In this document: in pieces, positions 42,101 to 50,381 of the stretch | Position numbering within the stretch: the stretch's first letter is position 1 | Layout of the letters: each line of letters starts with the position of its first letter | Assembly: GCF_045287255.1 (NCBI RefSeq) | Contig: NZ_CP137142.1 | Span: forward strand, 2,294,001-2,358,000 | DNA from: Henriciella sp045287255 | GTDB lineage: Bacteria; Pseudomonadota; Alphaproteobacteria; Caulobacterales; Hyphomonadaceae | DNA length: 64,000 bases | Direction of reading: 5' to 3' | Position numbers and translations under genes: made by a program | Notes under the pieces: generated by a model | What the model saw: only the letters and a program-made list of their open reading frames with translations | Told to the model about the DNA's origin: nothing | Database searches by the model: none

Positions 42101-43977
42101 TACATGTCCTCCCCGTGCTTCATGTCGCCGTGAACCATGCCCTGATGGTCCATCTCCATAGTCGCAGGCATAGGTTCGCTGGAACTGGTTGGCATTACAC
42201 TGACGACCTGCATCATACCTGCATGCATGTGGTAAAGCAGGTGGCAGTGGAAGGCCCAGTCTCCAACGTGTTGCGCCGTGATATCGACAGAAAGCTTTTC
42301 AGCTGGCTTCACGACGACCGTATGTTTGCGCGGCATGTGCATGCCACCGCCCCCGGACGCGGACGCGTCCAGACCGGGTATCACCAGATCGAAAAACATT
42401 CCATGCAGATGAATTGGATGCGGCATCATCGTGTCATTGATGAGTGTCAGCCGTACCCTTTCGCCCTCATAGAATTTGATCGACTCCGTAACTTCCGAAA
42501 ACTTCACCCCGTCAAAAGACCACATATAGCGTTCCATGTTGGACGTCAGATGCACGACGATTTCCCGTTCCGGTGAACGATGGTCGGGATTCATATCGAG
42601 GCTGCGAAGCTGACTGTATGTCAGCGTGCGATGGGGGACACCATCGAGGCCGATACCAGGCTCGTCGAGGCGGCTCATCGGCATGGCCGCAACGTTTACG
42701 ACCCCCGGACCACGCTCAATGTCGGCTTCGATCCGGGCAGGCTGCTCAGCAGGCCCATGAGGATCAGGCTTCATCGCGCCATGACCCATGGCTGCCATGT
42801 CGTCATCCGGCATATTCATGTTAGCGGATCCCATGTCGTGTCCTTCATGGCCGCTCTTCATCCCATTCGTTTCAGACATGCCGCCCATGCTTCCATGGTC
42901 CATCCCCATGTCTTTCATGGTCAGGATCGGAACCGGTCTTAACTCAGGTGGTTCTGCGCGCATGCCCGGACGTGGTCCCAGCGTCGCGACAGCCTGACCC
43001 GACCGGTCGATGGACTCGGCGACAAAAGCATAGGCGCGTGCTTCGGTAGGCTCTACGATCACGTCATATGTTTCTGCGACGCCGATCTGGAACTCGTCGG
43101 TTTCAACTGGCTGCACATTGAGACCATCGGCCTGCACAACCGTCATCGGCAGACCTGGCAGGCGTACATTGAACAGGGTCATGGCGGCGGCATTGATGAT
43201 ACGCAGCCGAACCCTTTCGCCAGGTTCAAACACCATGTTGAAATTGTCGGCAGTTGAATGACCGTTAATCACGTAGGTATAAGTTTCGCCTGTTACATCC
43301 GCAATGTCGCGGGGGCTCATACGCATCTGTGCCCACATGCCTGTAAGACCGGTCGGTTTCGCAACAGTGGGCTGATTGAAGTTCAGGCTCTCTGCGTTCT
43401 TCTTGAGCTTCGCGAAGATTCGGTGCGGATCTGTAAAGGTCCAATCGCCGAGCACGAGAACATATTCCCGGTCATATTGAACGGGGTCCGTTCCTGCGGG
43501 GTCAATGATCAGCGGTCCGTAATGACCGACTTGTTCTTGGAGCCCAGAATGGGAGTGATACCAATAGGTGCCGTTTTGTGGCACAGCGAATTTATACTGA
43601 AACGTCTCCCCCGGATGAATGCCGGGAAAACTGACGCCCGGCACACCGTCCATATGGAAAGGCACAAGCAGCCCGTGCCAATGAATTGAGGTGTCAGCAG
43701 AAAGGCGGTTCGTGACGTTGAGGGTCACTTCGTCGCCTTCGCGAAAACGGATAAGCGGGCCGGGAACAGTCCCGTTAATGCCAGTGGCCTCCGTCGTTCG
43801 GCCGTTTATGCGGACCGGGAATTTTCCGATATCAAGATCGAACTGGCTGCCAACCAGTTCCGTAAGTCCAGTGTTTCCAGCACTAGCCGGTCTTGCCCAT
43901 GCGGGCAGCAGTGCGACCGTACCAAGAGCAGCGCCCGTGCCAAGCGCGGACTGCAACATATGTCTGCGAGTGAACAT
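42100..43977 (-). CDS. copA: CopA/PcoA-type multicopper oxidase
   Basis: Protein of 625 residues with a twin-arginine-like leader (T-R-R-H-M-L) for folded export. It has three cupredoxin domains with all copper motifs: H-W-H-G, H-S-H, H-P-I-H-L-H-G and H-C-H-L-L-Y-H-M-H-A-G-M. A Met/His-rich loop (M-G-M-D-H-G-S-M-G-G-M and others, about 345-405) can bind several Cu(I). It oxidises Cu(I) to Cu(II) in the periplasm. GGAGA precedes the ATG. It follows the small Cys-rich gene and is followed by copB, the DUF2231 fusion and the acyltransferase. Confidence 0.95.
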   Translation of the reverse strand: MFTRRHMLQSALGTGAALGTVALLPAWARPASAGNTGLTELVGSQFDLDIGKFPVRINGRTTEATGINGTVPGPLIRFREGDEVTLNVTNRLSADTSIHWHGLLVPFHMDGVPGVSFPGIHPGETFQYKFAVPQNGTYWYHSHSGLQEQVGHYGPLIIDPAGTDPVQYDREYVLVLGDWTFTDPHRIFAKLKKNAESLNFNQPTVAKPTGLTGMWAQMRMSPRDIADVTGETYTYVINGHSTADNFNMVFEPGERVRLRIINAAAMTLFNVRLPGLPMTVVQADGLNVQPVETDEFQIGVAETYDVIVEPTEARAYAFVAESIDRSGQAVATLGPRPGMRAEPPELRPVPILTMKDMGMDHGSMGGMSETNGMKSGHEGHDMGSANMNMPDDDMAAMGHGAMKPDPHGPAEQPARIEADIERGPGVVNVAAMPMSRLDEPGIGLDGVPHRTLTYSQLRSLDMNPDHRSPEREIVVHLTSNMERYMWSFDGVKFSEVTESIKFYEGERVRLTLINDTMMPHPIHLHGMFFDLVIPGLDASASGGGGMHMPRKHTVVVKPAEKLSVDITAQHVGDWAFHCHLLYHMHAGMMQVVSVMPTSSSEPMPATMEMDHQGMVHGDMKHGEDM

Positions 43978-44041
43978 GTATGTCTCCGTGAATTGAGTGA
44001 AAAGCTTCGGTAACGCCGTTATTGGCGGCGAGAAGCTGCTC

Positions 44042-44425
44042 TCAATTCAGGAAACGAACTTTGAGATTGAGCGGTGTGAGCGGTCGTAGACCTAGATCAC
44101 CAATGCGTTTGTCCGGCGGGCCAGTGGCGGGATGTCCAACCAAGAGATCAGTTTGTCCTACCAGAATAATTGATGGTTTGACCTTCTGATCAACTTTGAA
44201 AGCTGGTATTTGAGAATTTATTTCTGCAAACACTGGCTCGACGTCGCAGTGCTCACACCCATCACAGGGACCATCTGGTGCGAGATGCTGATCAGAATTG
44301 TGAGTTTCGGTCTCATGGGACTGATGCGCGGATGAACTGTCCTCGTTCATAAGCACGTCGCATGCACAAGCCATTTGGATGGCTCCAAACAGGACTGCTG
44401 CGATGAGAGTTATGAGCGCTTTCAT
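44042..44425 (-). CDS. Small exported Cys/His-rich protein heading the copAB operon
   Basis: Protein of 127 residues with a signal peptide (ending M-A-C-A-C), a His/Asp/Ser tract (H-Q-S-H-E-T-E-T-H near 34-42) and C-D-G-C-E-H-C-D near 56-63. The outline repeats that of the genes at 19469, 31365 and 57278. A CsoR-like site is only 11 bp upstream. A periplasmic copper buffer or sensor role is inferred from composition and place. Confidence 0.7.
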   Translation of the reverse strand: MKALITLIAAVLFGAIQMACACDVLMNEDSSSAHQSHETETHNSDQHLAPDGPCDGCEHCDVEPVFAEINSQIPAFKVDQKVKPSIILVGQTDLLVGHPATGPPDKRIGDLGLRPLTPLNLKVRFLN

Positions 44426-44436
44426 GAGTATACTAT

Positions 44437-44453
44437 ATACCCCGTATAGGTAT
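44437..44453 (-). promoter_or_regulatory. CsoR-like site upstream of the copAB operon
   Basis: ATACCCCGTATAGGTAT has the same 17-bp length and ATACC/GGTAT ends as the site at 39144-39160, with two mismatches between the arms. Confidence 0.6.
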
Positions 44454-45282
44454 GTGGCAACATGTGATTTATTTTCTGCGCGAATGGAGGTGAGGCGTTG
44501 TGAAGCGCCATATAAAACATTGAAATAGGCGCGCGTGCTGCGCCTCTGGGGCGTGAGATAATTAAGCCCTCATCGGCAGAGCACAGTGCATGCGCGTACA
44601 TTTATGCACGAAGTACGTCTATGGCATTTCTCTCTCGAACATTGCGAGTATCGATTAAACTCAGTCACTAGTGATCGTCAGGTCAATTATGACTTTTTCG
44701 GCTGGAAGTGATGCTGAAGGCCTCATACCGTCTGCCGTCCAAAATTTAAGATTTCGGGCGCTTCCAGCACGGATATTTGAGACTGCCATAGGTTTCTCAA
44801 CAAAAAAAGACCGATGCAATGCAGTCTTCCTTATAAGACGACCCTGATTGACCTCAGCCGCAACGAAGTCGAAGCCACCAACGATGAGGATAGACTAATT
44901 ATAAATAGCGGATGGAAAATCATGTGATATATCTGTGATCTAGCCCGCTTTATTGAAGCAGTGGCTAGCAATGTTGACGATCAAAGTCTTAAAGACCGCA
45001 TTATTATCATGAAGCCAGCCTAAATTGCCTCTGAGGTGAAATGTTCTCGCAATTCTGCCGATTGCAGGCAAATTATTCCTGCAATAGGTTAGGCGCACTA
45101 GACAGGGCTCGACCCTGAAATTTGTCCAAAATGGGATACAATTATGCATACATATTGGGATACATATCAAAAATATATTTCTCTTAGTGTGCTGTAATTT
45201 ATGTGCAATTTTACTAGTTTCGACGCCCGTCACTCGCGCCATTTCTTTCGATCATGTTTTCCATCATCATCGATAAAAGTGA
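44454..45282. other. AT-richer region without a convincing gene
   Basis: About 830 bp between the copper island and the peroxiredoxin terminator. The only open frame of note (100 codons, 44940-45242, minus) has unusual composition and no family features. This may be the edge of the inserted metal island or decayed sequence. Confidence 0.5.
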
Positions 45283-45315
45283 AACCACGCCGGTCAAAGG
45301 CTGATCGACGTGGTT
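45283..45315 (-). terminator. Probable terminator after the peroxiredoxin gene
   Basis: AACCACG (45283-45289) and CGTGGTT (45309-45315) pair; on the minus strand a T-rich stretch (TTTCACTTTTATC) follows. It lies just past the stop at 45323. Confidence 0.5.
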
Positions 45316-45322
45316 GTGAGGC

Positions 45323-45952
45323 TTATTTGACGTCCGTAAATCGCAAGTATGGCCGCACTTCATCCCAGCCTTGCGGGAACATGGTTTCAGCTTCTTCATT
45401 TGAGACAGAAGGCGGAATGATGACTTTACCGCCCGGGGTCCAGTCGGCGGGTGTAGCGACCTTGTGCTTGTCCCCCATTTGTAGGGCATCAATGACACGC
45501 AGGATTTCATCAAAATTGCGTCCGACGCTCATCGGATAAGTCATGGTGAGGCGAATTTTCTTCACCGGATCAATGATAAAAACCGAGCGCACGGCCGCCG
45601 TTTCGCTCTCACCGGGATGGATCATATCGTAGAGCTGGGCAACCTTGTGCTCCGCATCGGCTACAATCGGAAAATCAAGCGATGTGTTCTGCGTATCATT
45701 AACGTCATCAATCCACTTAATGTGTTCGGCGACCGTATCGGTCGACAAGCCGAGCGGTTTGGTGTTGCGCTTGGCAAACTCTTCCGCCAGTTGCGATGTT
45801 CGCCCCATCTCAGTCGTGCAGACTGGGGTGAAGTCAGCCGGATGACTGAAGAAGAAGGCCCAGCTATCGCCGATCCAGTTGTGGAAATTGATATCGCCTT
45901 TTGTCGTGGGGATGCTGAAATTTGGGGCCGTGTCACCAATTCTAAGGGACAT
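45323..45952 (-). CDS. 1-Cys (Prx6-type) peroxiredoxin, copy 1
   Basis: Protein of 209 residues of the Prx6 group. The peroxidatic Cys45 lies in S-H-P-A-D-F-T-P-V-C-T-T-E, and the long C-terminal part has V-A-T-P-A-D-W-x-P-G. It reduces peroxides, and possibly peroxynitrite, in the cytoplasm. CAGGAG is 8 nt before ATG 45952, so the longer frame to 46066 is rejected. An NsrR-like box lies 75 bp upstream, matching one before cydA. A related copy is at 55337-55996. Confidence 0.93.
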   Translation of the reverse strand: MSLRIGDTAPNFSIPTTKGDINFHNWIGDSWAFFFSHPADFTPVCTTEMGRTSQLAEEFAKRNTKPLGLSTDTVAEHIKWIDDVNDTQNTSLDFPIVADAEHKVAQLYDMIHPGESETAAVRSVFIIDPVKKIRLTMTYPMSVGRNFDEILRVIDALQMGDKHKVATPADWTPGGKVIIPPSVSNEEAETMFPQGWDEVRPYLRFTDVK

Positions 45953-46026
45953 GTTTGGTACTCCTGTTCGTTGAGCCCGGTCCGGACTCGTTCTCTCGAA
46001 AATGAAACGCGCTGTTCCACAGTATA

Positions 46027-46049
46027 AAGTGTCATCTTTTATAACACTT
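46027..46049. promoter_or_regulatory. NsrR-like operator upstream of the peroxiredoxin gene
   Basis: AAGTGT-N11-ACACTT, a 23-bp near-palindrome of NsrR/Rrf2 layout. It is the partner of the box at 49822-49844. Confidence 0.65.
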
Positions 46050-46125
46050 TTGAAATTGATAATCACAACCTGAGCAATCGACTTCCTTTATGGACATCCC
46101 AACCCAGGGCGTGACCGTGCCTGCG

Positions 46126-46590
46126 CTAGAAACTCAGGATCGTCTCTCCTGGCTGCGCGATCACAGCGCCCATATCATTCGGCGTTGCAACACCGACCCC
46201 CTCAATCAAGGCTTCTGGCCCGAACGGTCTGTTGGGTAGATAAATTGCGCACACCTCAACCGGCACGCCATCTGCCATTAGGGCTTTCAACAAGCCTTGC
46301 GGGCTCGCGCCAAGGGGCTGCAGAGGCTTTGTCGCGCTCTCAGGCGCATCCACCAGCGCGAGATCTGCGGCCGCACTACAGAGCAAGATGCGAGGCGCCT
46401 CCCCATTTGCTTTGGCGCTTTTGGTCAACACCAAGGCCATGAATTGTGTCTCAGGGTCTGCACTGGTCAGGATTGTCAGCATCGGGCCAGCCTCTTCTAT
46501 CGTGGGGGTTGCAGCGGCGGGACCTGGTGCGACGACGCAGGCTGCCAATGTCATCAGCCCGGCGGCTGCAAAGGTAATTTGTTTAAACAT
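46126..46590 (-). CDS. DsrE-like periplasmic lipoprotein
   Basis: Protein of 154 residues with a lipobox (L-A-A-C, Cys18). The mature part looks like a DsrE/DsrF fold: M-L-T-I-L-T-S-A-D-P-E-T, I-L-L-C-S-A-A-A-D-L-A-L and V-P-V-E-V-C-A-I-Y-L-P-N. DsrE-type proteins carry sulfane sulfur on a Cys; here Cys residues at the ends of two strands are candidates. It is the last gene of the cydAB operon, 6 bp after the DUF2202 gene. Copy number and context suggest sulfur handling in the periplasm. Confidence 0.75.
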   Translation of the reverse strand: MFKQITFAAAGLMTLAACVVAPGPAAATPTIEEAGPMLTILTSADPETQFMALVLTKSAKANGEAPRILLCSAAADLALVDAPESATKPLQPLGASPQGLLKALMADGVPVEVCAIYLPNRPFGPEALIEGVGVATPNDMGAVIAQPGETILSF

Positions 46591-46596
46591 GGTTCT

Positions 46597-47166
46597 CTAT
46601 CCTCTTCCGTATCCTTTTCCCCGCCCATGGCCTTGCCCCATTCCAGGACGTCCGCCGCGCTCAACGCAGCGCTGAAAAGCTTGCAGGTGATTGTTGGCTG
46701 ATGCATCGCGCAGACGTTTCAAAACAGCCGCAATATCGGGATAATCCGCGACCGTTGGCAGAAGCTCTTCATCATAGAGGCGGACATTCTCAATCTCGGC
46801 CTCAACGCCAACCTGACAAAGGCCCTTCATATCAAGGGTCGCGGTCGCCGGGTCCACCTCGGTTTCATCCTCAGGCACGCGCACACCATAGCGCGCATAG
46901 AGGGGCAGCAACGCATCGATATGACGCTGCTCGGCACGGGCAATATTTACGAAGGGGCGAACATCGCCAAACCGCTCCAGAACCGCTTCATACGTGGCGA
47001 GGGCATGCCGCTCGTCCGCAAGCGCAAGATCGAGCGCCCTGACCACCGGCTCAGGCAAGGGTGTATCTGCCCTTGTCGGCCCCGCAGATACAGCCGTAAG
47101 CGCAGCAGCGCCAACAGCACATATACCTGCCCTGTGGCGGCGGCGTTTTCTGTTCTGATCACACAT
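46597..47166 (-). CDS. DUF2202 ferritin-like exported protein
   Basis: Protein of 189 residues with a basic signal peptide (ending T-R-A-D), then a four-helix ferritin-like DUF2202 part with A-D-E-R-H-A-L-A-T-Y, A-E-Q-R-H-I-D-A-L, V-E-A-E-I-E-N and N-N-H-L-Q-A-F-Q-R-C. The Glu/His pattern suggests a di-metal site. The tail is Gly/Arg-rich (G-R-G-K-G-Y-G-R-G). ATG 47166 has an AAGGAA site 7 nt upstream. It stands within the NsrR-boxed cyd operon. Confidence 0.85.
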   Translation of the reverse strand: MCDQNRKRRRHRAGICAVGAAALTAVSAGPTRADTPLPEPVVRALDLALADERHALATYEAVLERFGDVRPFVNIARAEQRHIDALLPLYARYGVRVPEDETEVDPATATLDMKGLCQVGVEAEIENVRLYDEELLPTVADYPDIAAVLKRLRDASANNHLQAFQRCVERGGRPGMGQGHGRGKGYGRG

Positions 47167-47235
47167 AGGATTCTTCCTTTCCAAAAGCTCCAAACCCTTT
47201 GCTCCGAGCCAATTGCTTCGAGCCTTGCGATGGCT

Positions 47236-47364
47236 TCAGAGTATGAGTTTGATGATCCCCCCAACAATCAGGATTGTTACGAGGCCCAGCCCCCACAAAC
47301 CGATAAACCAGGCAATTTCCTTGGGTCCGGTTTTCTCGATATGACCACGGTCTTCTTCACGCAT
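47236..47364 (-). CDS. DUF2474-like small subunit of the bd oxidase operon
   Basis: Protein of 42 residues with one membrane helix (about 17-41: W-F-I-G-L-W-G-L-G-L-V-T). Tiny DUF2474 proteins regularly follow cydB of CIO-type oxidases and are thought to stabilise the complex, like CydX. The start ATG overlaps the cydB stop by one base. It was too short for a usual gene list. Confidence 0.8.
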   Translation of the reverse strand: MREEDRGHIEKTGPKEIAWFIGLWGLGLVTILIVGGIIKLIL

Positions 47365-48365
47365 CAGTGATACCCCGCGTCTGGATCGACTTTTCCGCGG
47401 AACACCCAATAGGTGAACGCTGTGTACGCTATAATGATCGGCAACAGGATGAGCGCCCCGATTAGCATGAAGAACAAGCTCGAGTCTGGTGCAGCCGCTT
47501 CCTGAATCGTGATCGCGCGCGGCACGATATACGGCGTAATGCCGATCCCGAGCCCGGCAAAGCACAAGCCAAACAGGCCAATGGCGGCCGGAAAAGGCAC
47601 GCCGTCCCTCTTCTGGATAAGCCCCCAAGCCAGTGCCCCAAGCAATAGCGCTGTAAACGTTGGCACTGGCAGCACGAACAGCAACTGTGGGAAGCTGAAC
47701 CAGCGCTCGGCAATCTCTGGAGACAGGAAAGGGGTCCAGAGGCTAACGATGCCAATGAAGGCCAGCATTGCCAAACCACTATAGCGGGCAAAGCGATAGG
47801 CTGTGTCGCGCAATTGTCCTTCTGTTTTCAAGACAAGCCAGGTTGTGCCGAGCAGCGCATATCCGGCAACCAAAGCAATCCCGCAAGTGATGGTGAATGG
47901 CGTCAGCCAATCCCACCAGCCGCCACCATAGGCACGCCCATCAACTTCAATCCCCTGCACAAAGGCGCCCAGCACAATGCCCTGCGTAAAAGTGGCAATC
48001 AGTGATCCGAGAAAGAAAGACCGGTCCCAAATTTTCTCATGCGCTTTATCTCGCCAGCGAAACTCAAACGCGACGCCGCGAAACACCAGCGCCAGGATCA
48101 TGATAATAAACGGCGCATACAGCGCGGGCATGACGACGGCATAGGCGAGCGGAAAAGCCGCCATAAGGCCACCTCCCCCCAGAACCAGCCAGGTCTCATT
48201 GCCATCCCAGACGGGCGCGACGGAGTTCATCGCAACATCGCGATCCTGATCACTATCGAGGAACGGAAACACAATGCCGATGCCGAGATCGAACCCGTCC
48301 AGGACGACATAGATGAAGATGGCGAGGGCGAGCAGTCCGGCCCAGATCATTGGTAAGTCAAACAT
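47364..48365 (-). CDS. cydB: Cytochrome bd-type ubiquinol oxidase subunit II
   Basis: Protein of 333 residues with about nine membrane helices and the typical start M-F-D-L-P-M-I-W-A-G, G-F-D-L-G-I-G-I-V-F-P and W-D-G-N-E-T-W-L-V-L. It pairs with CydA to reduce oxygen with quinol electrons. It starts 12 bp after cydA. The short sequence and its partner put it in the cyanide-insensitive (CIO) branch. Confidence 0.95.
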   Translation of the reverse strand: MFDLPMIWAGLLALAIFIYVVLDGFDLGIGIVFPFLDSDQDRDVAMNSVAPVWDGNETWLVLGGGGLMAAFPLAYAVVMPALYAPFIIMILALVFRGVAFEFRWRDKAHEKIWDRSFFLGSLIATFTQGIVLGAFVQGIEVDGRAYGGGWWDWLTPFTITCGIALVAGYALLGTTWLVLKTEGQLRDTAYRFARYSGLAMLAFIGIVSLWTPFLSPEIAERWFSFPQLLFVLPVPTFTALLLGALAWGLIQKRDGVPFPAAIGLFGLCFAGLGIGITPYIVPRAITIQEAAAPDSSLFFMLIGALILLPIIIAYTAFTYWVFRGKVDPDAGYH

Positions 48366-48377
48366 TTTCCCCTCCTC

Positions 48378-49784
48378 CTATTTCACTGATGCCGGGCCAG
48401 GGCGCTGCGCCGCAAGCTGCGTCGTTCCAGCCGTCCGCGTTGGCGTTTCCGGAAGCGGTCGAACCTCACCAGGCTGCTTGTTCATCATCTTCAAAATGTA
48501 CAGCGTCCCGGCCCCGAACAGGGCGAAATAGACAATAATGAAGGCGATCAGGGAGGCCGCAACCGCCGGAGCCTCAACCGGGGCGATCGAGTCAGAGGTC
48601 AACAGGTGACCATAGATCGTGTAAGGCTGTCGCCCAACCTCAGTTGTAATCCACCCGGCCAGCACAGCGACAAATCCGGACGGCCCCATCATCATGGCAA
48701 CGCGGTGGAAGAGCGGCGCGTCATACAGCTTACGCCGCCAACGTAGATACAGACTGACCAACCCGACCAGCACCATCAGCATGCCGAGGCCAACCATGAC
48801 GCGGAAACTCCAGAACACGATCCCAACCGGAGGCTGTAACTCGTCCGGGACCGTATCCAGGCCATCAAGCGGGGCATCCCATTCATGTTTCAGGATCAGG
48901 GAGGACAGCTTCGGTATACCGACAGCGTAATCCAGCTCCTGATTCTCATCATCGGGAATACCGAACAGGTAGAGCGGTGCCCCGTCCGGATGGCTTTCAT
49001 AATGGCCTTCCATCGCCATAACCTTCACCGGCTGATGCTCCAACGTATTGAGCCCATGAAAGTCCCCTGCCACCACCTGAAGCGGCGCAACAATCGCGGC
49101 CATCCACATCGCCATGGAAAACATCTTGCGTGCGTCTGGGTTCGTTCGATTTCGCAACAGATGCAGCGCGCCAACGGCCCCAACCACAAAGGCTGTCGTC
49201 AGATAGGCCGCCAAAACCATGTGCACGAGGCGATACCCAAAGGATGGATTGAACACGATGGCGAGCCAATCTTCAGGCACGAATTGCCCCACTTCATTGA
49301 TGGAGAAACCAACCGGGGTTTGCATCCAACTGTTCACAGACAGGATCCATGTTGCCGATAGCAAAGTCCCAAAGGCCACCATAATGGTTGAAACAAAATG
49401 CAGGGTCTTCGAAACGCGCCCCATCCCGAACAGCATGACACCCAGAAACCCAGCTTCCAGAAAGAAAGCCGTCAGCACCTCGTAAGCCATTAAAGGCCCA
49501 ATTACTGGCCCGGCCTTGTCAGAGAAAACACTCCAGTTCGTCCCGAACTGATAGGACATGACAATGCCGGAAACGACGCCCATCCCAAAGGCAACGGCAA
49601 AGATTTTCCGCCAGTATTTGAACAGGCGCAGATATACGGGATTGTCCGTCTTCAGCCATAATCCTTCAAGCACCATAAGATAGGATGCAAGACCGATTGA
49701 GAAGGCGGGGAAGATGATGTGAAAACTGACCGTGAATGCAAACTGCATTCGAGCCAGAACCACAGCGTCGAGTGCTTCAAACAT
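48378..49784 (-). CDS. cydA: Cytochrome bd-type ubiquinol oxidase subunit I (CIO-like)
   Basis: Protein of 468 residues with haem-ligand regions: an early His in S-F-H-I-I-F-P, E-A-G-F-L-G-V-M near the haem pocket, and G-R-Q-P-Y-T-I-Y-G. The Q-loop is short, as in cyanide-insensitive oxidases. The enzyme keeps respiration going under NO, sulfide or cyanide, which block haem-copper oxidases. A 23-bp NsrR-like box lies 38 bp upstream of the start, and the regulator gene is divergent. It leads cydB, DUF2474, DUF2202 and the DsrE-like gene. Confidence 0.95.
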   Translation of the reverse strand: MFEALDAVVLARMQFAFTVSFHIIFPAFSIGLASYLMVLEGLWLKTDNPVYLRLFKYWRKIFAVAFGMGVVSGIVMSYQFGTNWSVFSDKAGPVIGPLMAYEVLTAFFLEAGFLGVMLFGMGRVSKTLHFVSTIMVAFGTLLSATWILSVNSWMQTPVGFSINEVGQFVPEDWLAIVFNPSFGYRLVHMVLAAYLTTAFVVGAVGALHLLRNRTNPDARKMFSMAMWMAAIVAPLQVVAGDFHGLNTLEHQPVKVMAMEGHYESHPDGAPLYLFGIPDDENQELDYAVGIPKLSSLILKHEWDAPLDGLDTVPDELQPPVGIVFWSFRVMVGLGMLMVLVGLVSLYLRWRRKLYDAPLFHRVAMMMGPSGFVAVLAGWITTEVGRQPYTIYGHLLTSDSIAPVEAPAVAASLIAFIIVYFALFGAGTLYILKMMNKQPGEVRPLPETPTRTAGTTQLAAQRPGPASVK

Positions 49785-49821
49785 GGGGAGCCTCTCCCTT
49801 GAATTTGACGTATGAAACTTA

Positions 49822-49844
49822 AAGTGTCATTTGAAATACCACTT
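49822..49844. promoter_or_regulatory. NsrR-like operator between cydA and nsrR
   Basis: AAGTGT-N11-CCACTT, nearly the same as 46027-46049. A second pair, AAGTGG (49851-49856) and CCACTT (49871-49876), lies next to it with wider spacing. Both stand between the divergent cydA and regulator genes. Confidence 0.65.
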
Positions 49845-49912
49845 AATAAAAAGTGGTTCGATTTTCGATCCCACTTATTGTCACATGCGACAAACAAACC
49901 AGGGAGCGTCCC

Positions 49913-50374
49913 ATCCGCCTGACCGCCTACACCAATTACGCTTTGCGAACGCTGATGTTCTGTGCGCTTCACCCGGATCAAACCATCCGCATGGAAGATG
50001 TGTCTGACGCCTATGGCATCTCAAAAGCCCATTTGATGAAAGCGGCCCGCCAGCTTGGGCAGCTTGGCTATCTTGAAAATATACGCGGGCGCTCTGGCGG
50101 GGTTCGCCTCGGCATGGCCCCTGAAGCCATCGTGGTTGGCGAGGTCGTGCGTCATACTGAAGGGGACATGGAGTTGGTTGAATGCTTCAATGCCGACAGC
50201 AATACCTGCCCTCTCATCGGTGTGTGCAAACTCAGCCTTTTGTTTCGCACGGGCCTGCAAGCCTTCTTCGCCGAACTGGATAAAGTCACACTAGCTGACA
50301 TGGTGTCCAATGGACCTGCTTTGATGGACCGTTTGATGGCCAATCAGGCGACCGATCGCATCACCGCCAGCTAA
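49913..50374 (+). CDS. nsrR: NsrR-like Rrf2-family regulator, apparently with an ATC start
   Basis: Protein of 153 residues of the Rrf2 family. It has a winged HTH (T-N-Y-A-L-R-T-L, G-I-S-K-A-H-L-M-K, G-R-S-G-G-V-R-L-G) and the Cys triad Cys91, Cys99 and Cys105 expected to hold an Fe-S cluster that senses NO. Family proteins begin with M-x-L-T; here that position is ATC 49913, with AGGGAG 6 nt upstream. The only other in-frame start is GTG 49853, which adds 20 atypical residues and lies in the operator. It probably represses the cyd operon and peroxiredoxin 1. Confidence 0.85.
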   Translation: MRLTAYTNYALRTLMFCALHPDQTIRMEDVSDAYGISKAHLMKAARQLGQLGYLENIRGRSGGVRLGMAPEAIVVGEVVRHTEGDMELVECFNADSNTCPLIGVCKLSLLFRTGLQAFFAELDKVTLADMVSNGPALMDRLMANQATDRITAS

Positions 50375-50381
50375 CCCCCGC

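Noticed and set aside
44940..45242. 100-codon frame on the minus strand in the AT-rich junction
   Set aside because: Odd amino-acid content (many Cys, Asn and Ile) and no recognisable family; probably chance.
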